DNA from: Pollenia angustigena
Lineage: Eukaryota > Arthropoda > Insecta > Diptera > Polleniidae
Direction of reading: 5' to 3'
Length of the DNA: 64,000 bases
Assembly: GCA_930367215.1 (NCBI GenBank)
Contig: OV884057.1
Coordinates: forward strand, 199,257,621 to 199,321,620
Positions within the stretch are counted from its first letter, which is position 1. The number at the start of each line of letters is the position of its first letter. The position numbers were made by a program, and so were the translations under genes. Under the pieces are notes generated by a model. It was given only the letters and a program-made list of their open reading frames with translations, was not told where the DNA came from and searched no databases. Below are positions 48,413-59,212 of this stretch, one piece after another.

Positions 48413-48697
48413 TTGATAAAGTAAGTCTGTGTTCATACGGCTCATGTCTTATTGACAAGATTGCTACTTTATAGGCGAGAGGGACGAGGCGAAAAGAAAC
48501 GAGTACACCGATGCATGTACTGTCTTTACGTTTTGCTTTCTTCTTCGTTGTTTAATTTTGTTTTTGTTTTCAATATCAAATAAAACAAAATAAAAAAACA
48601 TGTCGTCAACATGACATGATTCATTTGAACGCCAATTAATGTTCAAAGAAGAAAAAGGAAGAATCTTGTCAATGAGCCAATTTAGACTACACCTTTT

Positions 48698-48950
48698 CCA
48701 ATTGTAATTCAGAAAGCGTCAACTGTAATTCAGAAAGCGTCAATTGTAATTCAGATTAGTCGGTTTTAATTCAGAAAGCGTCAATTGTAATTCAGATTAG
48801 TCAATTGTAATTCAGAAAGCGTCAATTGTAATTCAGATTAGTCAGTTGCAATTCAGAAAGCGTCAATTGTAAATGAGAAATTGTCAATTGTAATTCAGAA
48901 AACATCAATTGTAAATCAGAAATTGTCAATTGTAATTCAGAAAGCAAAAA
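48698..48950. repeat. Left subterminal array, CAATTGTAATTCAGAAAGC units
   Basis: About twelve units. Two unit types partly alternate: CAATTGTAATTCAGAAAGCG (21 bp with the next T) and CAATTGTAATTCAGATTAG (20 bp with the next T). Degenerate units with TGTAAATCAGAAATTG lie nearest the gene. Confidence 0.85.
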
Positions 48951-49054
48951 ACTTGCATTATATATTTATTTTTATTTTTTTATAACAAAAGAAAAAATGT
49001 ACACTAAATAAAGAGCTAATATTTGGTTGTATTTTTAAATGCATATATTTATGA

Positions 49055-49933
49055 TTATCGACCGACAGCCATGTCATTCATTGAGGACGCAGAAGCTTGG
49101 TGAACTGTACAGTGTTGCACAGCACGAGCGCAATCACCCCCAGTTATGGTATTTGTTGCACGATCTATAATTTCCTCCAAGTAGATCAATCTTTGTTCTA
49201 TCACGCCAGGACCTGCAACGTTTGGAACACGAATGTTGCTTTTGGCGTAGGCTTTAACTTTGGACCAAATATTTTCAATGGGACTTAGCATTGGAGAGTA
49301 GGGTCCGAGCCGCAAAAGAGATGCTGGCGTACTATTGATTACTCTTTCAAGGTTTGAATGACAAGGTGCGTTGTCAGCAACAATCACCAAATCTTCCAGC
49401 AAATTACCCATATCTTGCCACTTTTGCATTAATGTAATCACCCAGTCATTTGCTAAATGTGCAGCAAATGAACCCCTTCTACGTTCCACGTGTACGATTC
49501 CTGTAGTTGAAATTGCTCCTATTAAATGTATGTTAGGACCTCTTGATGCTGGAAGGTGTTGTACTGCTCTATCCCCAGCTCTTGCACGGCCTCTCGTTCG
49601 ACGGCAAAACAAATTAAAATTGGTTTCATCCATCCAAACAATTTGCTTTCCATGCTGTATGTAGTGGTTCAAGGATTGAACATATTCAGCTCTTTTCCTT
49701 TTATTTGCCTCAGAGTTCATTGTAACAGGTTCAAAGTGTACTTGTTTTGTAGAGAACATTCTGCCTTCTAAATAATTACCTATTGTTGACACAGATAACG
49801 ATTTGTTGAAATGACTTATAACCTTTTCTTTAAGCTGCATTAATGTTATGGTAGAGTCTTCTTCTACCCACGAAAGCATCAAATCAATTTCATCATTAGA
49901 AAGGATTTTTGGCTTTGTACCAACATTTCGGTA
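49055..49933 (-). pseudogene. IS630/Tc1-type DDE transposase domain
   Basis: Open from 49933 (YRNVGTKPKILSNDE) to a stop at 49055. Catalytic motifs are WMDETNFNLF (first Asp), VIVADNAPCH (second Asp) and GPYSPMLSPIENIWSK (Glu), with 32 residues between the second Asp and the Glu as I count. This is the family that excises and inserts DNA at TA dinucleotides in the nucleus. The frame is shifted relative to the upstream helix-turn-helix/RING frame: TAA stops lie at 49936-49934 in this frame and 49944-49942 in the other. No independent start codon is evident. The domain looks undamaged, but the copy as a whole cannot make the full protein. Confidence 0.85.
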
Positions 49934-49971
49934 TTACCAGATTAGATCCAAAAATATGCGGTCTTATATTT

Positions 49972-50363
49972 GAAGCACAGCCGCGAATAACGTTTTAAGT
50001 TACAAAATAATAATTTTTCAGGAGAGCAAAAAAACGTTGCTTGACAGGCAGCATTATTTGCTTTAAAAATTTTATTTTTCTATTATTAAAAATTATGATA
50101 ATAAAAACTTTTATGCAAAAGGCTTTTAAAACATTATTCCGCACTGCAAAAACATTTCGGTTTCATCATTTTTTTTTTTTGTTATTAACTTGCAATGTTC
50201 TTCCACTGGCTGACACTTTGTATGCCATTTTTAAGGCGTTAAGGTGCATAGTTTTGGTTGATTTGATGTTTAAACGGTGTAAGAGAGAAAGGTCAACGGT
50301 TATCTGCAAAATAACAGTTTTTGCAAAATGTGTCGTTTACAACGTTATTCGCGGCTGTGCTTC
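49972..50363. mobile_element. 392-bp MITE inside the transposase helix-turn-helix, ATTT duplication
   Basis: TIR GAAGCACAGCCGCGAATAAC, inverted at the right as GTTATTCGCGGCTGTGCTTC. It is flanked by ATTT (49968-49971, 50364-50367). The right boundary creates the TGA that ends the RING frame. The interior contains ATTTTTCAGGAGAGC, shared with other MITEs in the window. Confidence 0.88.
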
Positions 50364-50646
50364 ATTTAATTCCTAGTGATGTAGCCAAACCTATCCAATC
50401 TTCACCTCTGTTAGCACAATTAACTATTCTTTCACGGTCTTTTGCACAATGTTTTTTATATTTTTTTCTTTCATTTTCATCTTTTCCAGTCACTATTGCT
50501 CTGCAGATTGGACAAGCACTATCTTCAACATCCGTTATGGGCTGTGCGCACTTCTTGTGAAAGAAATGTAGGCATGGTAGCAAGCGTATAACTGAATACC
50601 TTGTCATAACAGATTGGCAAATTGCACAATTATCCTTAAATTCCAT
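50362..50646 (-). pseudogene. RING-H2 finger and start of helix-turn-helix, 5' part of the transposon gene
   Basis: ATG at 50646 opens MEFKDNCAIC. The zinc ligands are Cys7, Cys10, Cys25, His27, His30, Cys33, Cys45 and Cys48 (C-x2-C-x14-C-x-H-x2-H-x2-C-x11-C-x2-C), a complete RING-H2. RING fingers usually recruit ubiquitin-conjugating enzymes. After a basic linker the sequence reads RERIVNCANRGEDWIGLA and TSLGIK, the first two helices of an IS630/Tc1-type helix-turn-helix, and then stops at a TGA formed by the MITE junction. Skipping the MITE and one ATTT copy restores YKTAYFWI, the expected recognition helix, before a frameshift. It is therefore the N-terminal part of the neighbouring transposase gene, not a separate host gene. 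Confidence 0.8.
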
Positions 50647-50767
50647 TTTTTTTTTTATTTATGTCAATATTACGTTTTAAACTGTTTAAAGTTTTAAATA
50701 GACTATGTATTTACATACATATATTTAAATGGATTTAGTGATTTTTCTTTTTTACATTTATTTTATT

Positions 50768-51008
50768 CTGAATTACAATTGACGCTTTCTGAATTACAAT
50801 TGACAATTGCTGATTTACAATTGACGCTTTCTGAATTACAACTGACTAATCTGAATTACAATTGACGCTTTCTGAATTACAATTGACTAATCTGAATTAC
50901 AATTGACGCTTTCTGAATTTCAACTGACTAATCTGAATTACAATTGACGCTTTCTGAATTACAATTGACTAATCTGAATTACAATTGACGCTTTCTGAAT
51001 TACAACTG
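50768..51008. repeat. Right subterminal array, CAATTGTAATTCAGAAAGC units
   Basis: About twelve units in inverse orientation to the left array, with the same two unit types (GCTTTCTGAATTACAATTG and CTAATCTGAATTACAATTG) in near-regular alternation. Confidence 0.85.
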
Positions 51009-51024
51009 GAAAAGGTGTAGACTA

Positions 51025-51431
51025 ATTGTTCTGGCAGAAAACGACAGTTTGTAGGCGAAAGAGGTGAAGAGAGTCGTTTTGGTTGGCATAATTTTTAATC
51101 CAGCTTCAACCCCGCATTAGCAGAACAAAACCAATACAAACACACTTATGAAAAAACACGTTCAGTGTTTTCTTTTTTGCAGATCGATTTTAATCGTTAG
51201 TTGTTCGCCGTCGTGTAAACACCCAATGTGCACAAAAACGGATGCGGATCCGTTACGGATCCGGAAAAGTTAGAAACGGAATCAGTGCAATCACGAATTT
51301 ACGGATCCGTTTCTGACTCGTTACGGATCCGTCAAAAAGTTAGAAACGGAATCAGTGTAATCGCGATTTGACTGATTTGACTAACACATACAAAGCTGCG
51401 TGTACGTATACAATTTTTTGCCAGAACAATT
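51025..51431. mobile_element. MITE with ATTGTTCTGGCA ends and a GGATCCG-rich core
   Basis: ATTGTTCTGGCAGAAAA at the left opposes TTTTTTGCCAGAACAAT at the right. TA or TAA follows each end. The core (51241-51372) has two units containing GTTACGGATCCG and GTTAGAAACGGAATCAGTG, each centred on palindromic GGATCC. Confidence 0.65.
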
Positions 51432-51528
51432 AATCCAGTGTAGTTTGGAAAGAACAAAAGTTAATCCGACTAAAAATTAGTCTAGTCTAAATTGGCTCAA
51501 TAAGACAAGAGCCGTATGAACTCAGACT

Positions 51529-52241
51529 TATGACCAAACAAAAAATTATAGCAACGACCACAGCACGAACAGCTTATGTATGAATTGTGCATATGTTTTG
51601 TTTGTGTAAATTATTTTTGTTTGTGTATTTTGTTTTTGTAAAAAAAGTTTGGTTTTTTTACCAATCAAAAGCACAACAGAAACGAACGAACACTAAAGAG
51701 CTGAACCGAACACAATGAAGTTTGTGGTTTGAAAACAACTGAACAGTATTAAATGTTCTCATCTGTTGTTGAGTTGGATAAGAACAGTATCACCTTGTGT
51801 TTGACAAATGATAAACAGGGAAACGTAATTTTTTTAATGATTTACTACACAAACACTATAAGCGTTTGTATTTTCCACAAATCTACCGAGTCAACAACCA
51901 CTAAGGAGCAATATTAAGTGTTTTTTTTTCGAACACTGATTTGAAATAGATATATGAGTGCTAACCTAGTTATTACTAGAATGCCTTATTTGAGTCCCAC
52001 TTCAAATGATGGACCAAATTCTTTTAAAACAAAAAAAAAAATAAGTGTAGTCGTTCAAGTCTGATCTACTCTACGTAAGTGTATTCTTAAATTAAATATT
52101 ATTACTATAACTAATTATCAGATTTGTCAAAGAATTCCATTCCGACCGAAAGTGGAATTAATTCCTTATTTTGCTTCTTTAGAAAAAGTAAAACGAAAAT
52201 ATTTTTCAGAATGAAATAAGTTTTAAATTTTATTAAAACTA
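51529..52241. other. No feature recognised
   Basis: Non-coding sequence. I saw no repeat or reading frame I can support. Confidence 0.4.
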
Positions 52242-52337
52242 ATATGCTGTTTTCACAACACAAGTGATTGAGCTGAGTGCTTTTTATATAAATTTTAATA
52301 CACGTTCAATCACTTTTGTTGTGAAAACAGCACATTA
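52242..52337. mobile_element. 96-bp hairpin MITE
   Basis: TATGCTGTTTTCACAACACA at the left pairs with TTGTTGTGAAAACAGCACA at the right. The arms extend about 30 bp each. Confidence 0.75.
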
Positions 52338-52740
52338 GTCTATTTTGAAGTTTCGTAGGAAAGCAATATCAGCTTAAGTCAAAAAGGCAGCAACATTTTC
52401 ATTTGCTGTTCAAAATAAACCAACAATTTTTTCGCAACGCAAAGAAAACGTTTGCAAATTTTTAACGGGGATTCACAAGGTGTTATAAAGTCATATGTCT
52501 TAAAATAATAACATGAAAAAATATGACTGTTGTGAACAAACCCTCATAATTCAGTGAACTATTTTGAATTTAAAGTCAGCTGTTTTAAAACAAATATGTA
52601 TAAAAAATAAATATTTACCTAAAATAAAAATATTTTTTAATTCTAATTCATGAATTTATAAATTAAATTAGATCTTACCTGACTATTTTCCATTTTTCAG
52701 ACGCAAATCACAAAAAATTTTATTTTGTTTGTTTACCAAA

Positions 52741-52993
52741 GTCCCAATTTACACTAGGGACATTTCTTGCCGGACATTTTTTGAATTCTCTTTTAATCTT
52801 ACCCGAAGCGTTTACATATGAAACATTAGAAGTCAGACAGAAATTAATACTTGTATGTAAACTACGAAAAGTAAGAAAGAGAAATGAAAAAATGTCCAGT
52901 ACAGATAGTCATGTACTACACACTCTACCTTTTCGACCCTTGCCATCAAACTTCGTCTGTCCGGCAAGAAATGTCCCTAGTGTAAATGGGGAC
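52741..52993. mobile_element. 253-bp MITE with 37-bp TIRs
   Basis: GTCCCAATTTACACTAGGGA...TTGCCGGACA, inverted at the right (TGTCCGGCAAGAAATGTCCC...GGGGAC) and followed by TAA. The open frame across it is incidental. Confidence 0.8.
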
Positions 52994-53482
52994 TAACAGC
53001 AGAGTCCTAAGCCGATATAATTTGACGCCGCAAGTAATTTGTTGCAAAAATTGCTAGACGCTGGTTAAATTCGGATGTTAGCCGGATAAAATTATACCAT
53101 CAACGGCGACGGCTTACAAAAACTAATGCGACTCAGCTCAGCGCATGTCTCTTCTTATAAGATACGACAGCACAATAAGCATATCAAGCAAAGTTCTATT
53201 AATGTAATACACTTTTTGTTTACAAAACAACAACACTATTTTAAACCATTGTAATAGAACATTATGACAACATAACATGATAACACACCTTGTGCTGATT
53301 ATTATTTTTTAAAACATTTTGTAAAAACTTTAATTTAAAACTTGCAAGCTCTTTGTGGTTTATGATCAGGGAAACCAAAAATATGCATTTAATATGCAGT
53401 TAAAACTTGAAAATATGCCATACAAATTTTTAAAAATATGCCTCAAAAATGCCTTATTTGAAAACGAAACAATCAGCTATTA

Positions 53483-55977
53483 AGCTTAGTCTAGACGATA
53501 TGTTGAATCAGCAAATGTATGCTTATAATCATATGCTTAAAAATAATAACAAATGTCTCTATCAGCATATGCAATATGCTAAGTGTCTAGACGATATGCT
53601 GAAAATACTAAATTTTTCAAATTCATCATATGCTAGCAAATGATATTTCAACAAATAAGTTAGCATACAATTTTTGTGTCTACACGATATGTTGAATTTC
53701 GTATGTTGTTATGTATGTTGAGTAAAGAGAACATTTGTTTAAAAATTAAAAATTCATTTGACAATTCTCTTTTTTTATTATTTTATTTAAAATTTGTTAT
53801 CAATTATCGCCTTTATTGCAAAAATGAATAGTTTTAGTGTGATTAACACTTAAAAAATAAGAGTGCTATATTGGGCTTGGTTAAATTCGCAAAAAATTAA
53901 AATATTTAAGGACTGGATTGATCTTAAAATTATTAGTTAAGTCTCACAGTTTATTAATTTATTTCAGTTCTACCCCTATGGTAAATTATGGGCCGACCAG
54001 AATGTTTTATGTATTTATTTGATACCCACACCACTATAGTGTCTGTAACACCGAAAAATATTGGTCCTATAACCATCGTTAAGTATACCGATCGACTCAA
54101 TCGCTATCTCAGTCGATATAAGTATGTCCGTCCGGCCGGCTGGCTGGCTGTCCACTTTGTAGTGCGAAAAGTACTTGTCGCAATAATTTGATGAAATTTG
54201 CTACATTGGTTCTATTATTTATTGTAATTAAACGATAAGGAACGGTCCATAATTTCTCAAAGATCCCATAAAAACTTCTTTCCGAATAAGAGTCTTTGCG
54301 CTCATAAACCATGTTCTATGTTTGTATTAAGACTCAATCCGGATCAAAAAGTTTTATTGTAAATCTATTGTTCCCATACAAATACCACTCCCATAAATAT
54401 TACCAATACCATAACGTCCTTAAAAATGTTGATCGGTTGAGTAATTTTTAGTATTAAAAACATAAATAAGACCAAATTTCAATACAAAACACTTGTATGT
54501 TTCAACCGTTTTAAAGTCCCGCTTTCTACGGGAGCTATAGTGAGTTTTTTTTGCCGATTATCACAAAATTGCATCGTGTTATTTCTAGCCACTTAAAGCT
54601 AAATTGGACTATATTTTTCCACAATATCAATATTTTTTACGGTTTTGGCGTATTTAAATGATTTCCCAGAGTGGGCTTTATACGGAGCCTATAGTAAATT
54701 GTGGGCCGATCTTCTCCAAATTTAGTTGTGTGATTTCTAATTTTATGAAAATATGACCGACCAAATTTTACTATAATAGCGTTATTAGGTACGTCTTAGG
54801 CATATTTAAGTATTTCCGAGAATGGGTTTAACATGGGGCCTATGGTAAATTATGGAACGATCATCTTAGTGTGATATCTAGTCATATAAGGTTCTTGCAA
54901 AATTAAATAGCAATCGGTTCATTCTGTCGCGAATTTTTGTTAGTTTCTTTAACAGAAATATCAATTTTTAAGGGTGTTGGGGTTCTGGTTAAAAAGAAGA
55001 AACTTTACTCAGCTGAGCGAAGTCGTTGCTTGATATACCATTAAATTAAGAACCCGGCAATAAGGAAAAAATTTATTAAGCGAAGCTGATGTTTGTCATA
55101 CCATATAGTTAATACCTATATTGAAGCAATTACATAAAGTATATTAAATATTACCACATGTATACTCAAACCTAATATATTAAACAAAAAGATTTATTAG
55201 AATACAAATGGTTAACTTTAATAGCTTCAGAATTTTATACGCTACTGTACCATGCATTATATTATATGAAAGCTTGAAGATTTCTCTAGAAAATATTATA
55301 TGTAAATAAAAATACCTTAATATCGAAAATATTTTGAGATAAGAGCCATTTTGACAAATTACATTAGAACCTAAAAATATTTTTTGAAATTGGTTCTTAA
55401 TGGGTTAATAATTCAGCATGTTTTATATACCACGTGAAAGGTGTTTGGAAACACGCTTCAGCGCTACCCATATTGCTGAGATCAAATTTATACTTCAAGA
55501 GATATTGGAAAATAATTTTTCAACTTTTATGATCTATTTCTCTAAAACAAAGTTCGTTGACCAACATTTTTATTTTCAAAGCACTTCTAAATGCAATTTT
55601 TTGTTTGCCGATGAGCTAGAAATCTTGATAAGTTCCGGGGTTATATACAAAATTAAACAAGTAATTAAAAGAATACCAATTTTTATCTATTTTATATGCT
55701 ACCAAATTTGCCGTATGCTGAAAAGCTTGCATACGACTTTCAACAAATAACATATTTGTCAACATACGTAGAAAGTTTGTTGAAAAGTAAAAATATTGTG
55801 TCTAGACGATATGCTATAATTGTGATAAAAAGTTTGCTGACTTCGTTAACAATTGCCTGTCATATGTTAGTAAGCATACGTTTGTTGAAAAAATTTGGTG
55901 TCTACACGATATGTTGGCGCTGAAAGCAAATTTTTCAACATAAATTTGCTGATTCAACATATCGTGTAGACTAAGCT
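53483..55977. mobile_element. TTA-flanked element with TCTAGACGATATG repeats, split by a helentron-like insertion
   Basis: Left AGCTTAGTCTAGACGATATG, right CATATCGTGTAGACTAAGCT, flanked by TTA (53480-53482, 55978-55980). GTCTA(G/C)ACGATATG recurs inside (about 53585, 53680, 55800, 55897) along with CATATGCTA-type words. The middle is occupied by an unrelated decayed element (53868-54990). Confidence 0.75.
53868..54990 (+). mobile_element. Decayed mosaic helentron-like element
   Basis: Starts AGAGTGCTATATTGGGCTTG (family 1 end), then carries a family 2-like block (CCCACACCACTATAGTG...ACCGATCGACTCAATC...GTCCGTCCGG). Four degenerate family 1 units follow (GGCCTATGGTAAATTATGG, TATTTCC.AGA.TGGG). 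It ends near ATCAATTTTTAAGGGTGTTGG. Confidence 0.5.
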
Positions 55978-56400
55978 TTATAGGTGTACAGCCACACCAT
56001 GCAGCACAGTCTTTCCAGACGGATTTTCGAGATTGTATATTATTCGTTGCCAATGGGCAGTCATAGTCCCACCAGAGCAAACCTATGTTAAGAGGTTAAG
56101 ATTAATATAAAAGTTTTTTTATGCAGAATATTATTTGGACATCACCATCAAAATATGGTTTTTTTCGTCTGAAAGTGATTTTTACACTTAACAGAAAGTT
56201 ATGGAATTTAAAGCTATTTTCGATATTTGTATGAAAGCTTAAGTCAAATGTAAACGATGCCAATAAAATTATGTTTGCTGTAAAATATGTCTGGACAGAA
56301 TTTAATCTAAGCACGAACATAACTAGATGGCTAATGGCCACAAAGACATTTTGGGAATAAGTTTGTATGAGGACTGGGTTGCATCACCATTGATATAGGC

Positions 56401-56697
56401 TTCGTTCTAATGACAATAAAAACATATCGAGCCTTTGCTGCAATAGAGTCATAACATGACTTTTAAGCTTATGTTTTTAATTCTTAAATTCCCCATGGAA
56501 CATAATGCCGCTTACTAGCTAAAAATGTGGAGTTAATCGCTATAGTTTCTTCATATTGTGTAAAAATTTCATACAAATATCTTAAATATTCAACTCTAGA
56601 GAGAAGAATTACTTTTAAAGGTGCTAGAAATTTCAAATTTTAGTTATGACTCTATTGCAGAAAACGCTCGATATGTTTTAATTGTCATTAGAACGAA
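56401..56697. mobile_element. 297-bp MITE with ~50-bp TIRs
   Basis: TTCGTTCTAATGACAATAAA...GCAATAGAGTCATAAC, inverted at the right (GTTATGACTCTATTGC...ATTGTCATTAGAACGAA). Confidence 0.8.
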
Positions 56698-57614
56698 TTG
56701 GTCTAAATGGTCGGACGGACATTGATTACGCTCAATTAAGAAAGTGAAGTGTCATGGGTCTAGATTTCTTTATTTTACGCACATCAGCATAAATGCATTT
56801 ACTGCCCGTCTCCACCATCCATCAACTTGGTATGAACAGCATGTCGCACATGAATTCTACTCGAGTAGACTCTTCATGTTCATGTTTCGTCCATGTGCTG
56901 CAATCGTTGCCTAAACATTCGTCTTAGCATCCATGTGCGCCATGATGTTGGCGATACAATGTATTTTCTGTATACAACCAAACGCACAACAACAAAAATT
57001 GTGGTCAATCAGAACATGAACATCAACACGTATTCGCCACATACAAGAACATGAACAAATTAATACCGTTGCTCTGCCGGCGTTATGGTCATGTCATGTT
57101 CGAATCGAAAGCGCATGGAGACGTGGGGTAGCAAAGATAAATTATTTTTCACTAATTTTTGCTTATGTATCAAATTTGAATAGGGTATAACAGTTATTTT
57201 TAGTGACGACTTGATTCGACTTATAATTACAGAGTAAAAATGAAATGTAGATGGCGAAATTGAAGCAAAACAATGAGTATACATATAGATACCTATTTAA
57301 AATAGATAAGCCATCTGTTAACCAGAAACGAAAACAATTTTTATTTTTTTTTTTCGCTGTGAAAGCACATGTAAAAAATTTTTAAATTCGCGCTAAAAAA
57401 AATTTAAAATTGCTGCACAAATTCTATTTAAACTAAAATCTGCTTCAAAAAGGTGAAATATGCAAAAGTTTGAACTAAAAAATATATGCCAAAATTCATA
57501 AAAAGCTCTATAACGGATAAATATATATTAATTGGTTACACAACGAAATACTCTCTTTTGAAAAAGTTCCATTTATTTAAATTTTTTCTCATCTTTGGAG
57601 AAATTGAGTACCAA

Positions 57615-58205
57615 CCCAGCGGGAAAATGGAATTAATAGGAATCGAGAAAGTAATACATATCTTGTATGATATTTGATTCCAGAATTCATTATTCTTAAC
57701 ACAGACCATGTCCTAGGATTGTAATAAATTATTTTAATGTATCCTGCGAATGAATTAAATAATTCATTCTTTGGAATAAATTATATTATTCAAAAGTCTT
57801 ATAATAAAAGTCTTCTCCAATGCCGTTTGGAATACATTTTTTAATACCTGTTTACTTTAAATAACTTTGACCCACAGACATATAATTAGTGCTTTGACCG
57901 TACGCTTTCAAACACAAACTGCGACTAAAATAAAAATTATAAGTAGGCGACATAAAGGCAGCAAAAAAATAACGGATTTTTATTAAGGAAATATGTATGT
58001 AAAGCAAAAACACGAATAATTGTTACTAACAGAAACAATACATTCCTTGTTCTGCAAATGTGGAATATACGTGGTAATCAGTGCTTAAATTTTGTGTCTG
58101 ATGAAATTACCTTCTCGATTCCAATGAATGCATTATTATTCTTTCGAAAATAATGCATTATTTTTTTAATTATTTATGTAATCAATTCCTCATTTTCCCG
58201 CTGGG
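57615..58205. mobile_element. 591-bp element with CCCAGCGGGAAAATG ends
   Basis: Left CCCAGCGGGAAAATGGAATT, right CATTTTCCCGCTGGG. A second inner palindrome of TTCATTCTTTGG/ATAATGCATTATT words lies between. No coding region. Confidence 0.7.
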
Positions 58206-58814
58206 AAGCTTCTTGAACCTTTTGCCACACAACCTGCTTATTTGTCGATTTATAAGTCTCAATTTAATTTTTTGTGGATTTCCCGGAGGAAATTAAGAAT
58301 CAGAACCTTACTTATGCAAAAATACAGATTTAACACTATGTATATAGTGCTGGAAGAATGCTATTCAAAAATTATAATATGAACGAAATAATATTTGTTT
58401 TAGGTTTTCTTCCCCATTTAAGACGAACGACAGTAACGATCGACACTTTGGAAATTCCTAAAAAAAAACCATTCCTAACCGAATCATAAAATTTAAAATT
58501 GATTTGAAAGGATTTCTTAGTTATTAGGGGTTTTAAAATTCGACCTTAAAATTAATACCGAACCTTTTGCGCTATTTTCTTTAATTTACTATTCCATAAT
58601 TTTAAGCTGGTGATGAGAAAAAAATTAACATAAATTATATTAAAATTAAAAAAAGATAAATAAATAAAACATTACAATTATATTTTTTTTTTAATCCAAA
58701 TTTTTATAATTAGGCTTAAGTTCATCAAATTTAATTTTCATTAAATTATTTTTATGAAGAAAGGAATTTTACAAACATGAAAATTAATTAAAATTGTTAT
58801 TGATAATCTTTCAT

Positions 58815-58890
58815 TCTTGACGTGGCTGGGGCTCGAACCCCGGCCGGCAGGTTACCATGAAATGTTTAGATCGCAACCACTCGATCTCCT
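58815..58890 (-). repeat. Second tRNA-like sequence
   Basis: On the minus strand: A-box-like GATCGAGTGGTTGCGATC, then GCCGGCCGGGGTTCGAGCCC (B box GGTTCGAGCCC). The surrounding DNA lacks a full cloverleaf with paired acceptor ends, so a SINE head or tRNA relic is more likely than a functional tRNA. Confidence 0.45.
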
Positions 58891-59212
58891 CAGATGCATT
58901 TGCCGTCTTACACTCGCAGCCATCGACGACCGCTAACGTCAATAGTCAAACATCAATCCTTAAACCAAATTGTATTTTAACCTTTGGTAGATCGAAATTT
59001 GCTTTTCTGAATGATTATCCATTTGTAATTGATTTTACGTGTTTTTTTTCTCCTTTACTTCTGTTTTCTCGTACTTTTGTCAAGAATTCTTCTTGAAGTC
59101 GAAAGTACATTTGTTTGGTTTTTTCATTTTTGTCGTTCTTTTTTCTGTTGACCTTTTTTCAGCACAACTTGAAGGACAAATGAATACATAGAGCTCGTGC
59201 CTTAGCTTTAAC

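Larger units (their letters stand above)
48685..51022 (-). mobile_element. 2.3-kb Tc1/IS630-type transposon encoding a RING-transposase fusion
   Basis: Ends GACTACACCTTTTCCA and TGGAAAAGGTGTAGAC, flanked by TA (48683-48684, 51023-51024), as expected of this superfamily. Each end carries a tandem array of 20-21-bp units. The coding core on the minus strand comprises a RING-H2 finger, a helix-turn-helix and a DDE domain, interrupted by the MITE at 49972-50363. The terminal base pair next to GACT differs by one base between the ends. Confidence 0.8.
48424..51528. mobile_element. Outer TA-flanked element with nested insertions
   Basis: Left AGTCTGTGTTCATACGGCTC, right GAGCCGTATGAACTCAGACT, with TA outside each. 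GTCTTATTG and GAGCCAATTTAGACTA recur as an inner inverted pair (48445, 48675, 51485). It has been split by the RING-transposase element (48685-51022) and by the MITE at 51025-51431. Confidence 0.6.

Noticed and set aside
48698..48950. CRISPR-like regular repeat array
   Set aside because: Units are contiguous with no unique spacers, occur in mirror image at the other end of a transposon, and the DNA is eukaryotic.
50362..50646. Host RING-finger gene
   Set aside because: It lies inside the TIRs of a transposon, its C-terminus becomes the transposase helix-turn-helix, and its stop is made by a MITE junction.
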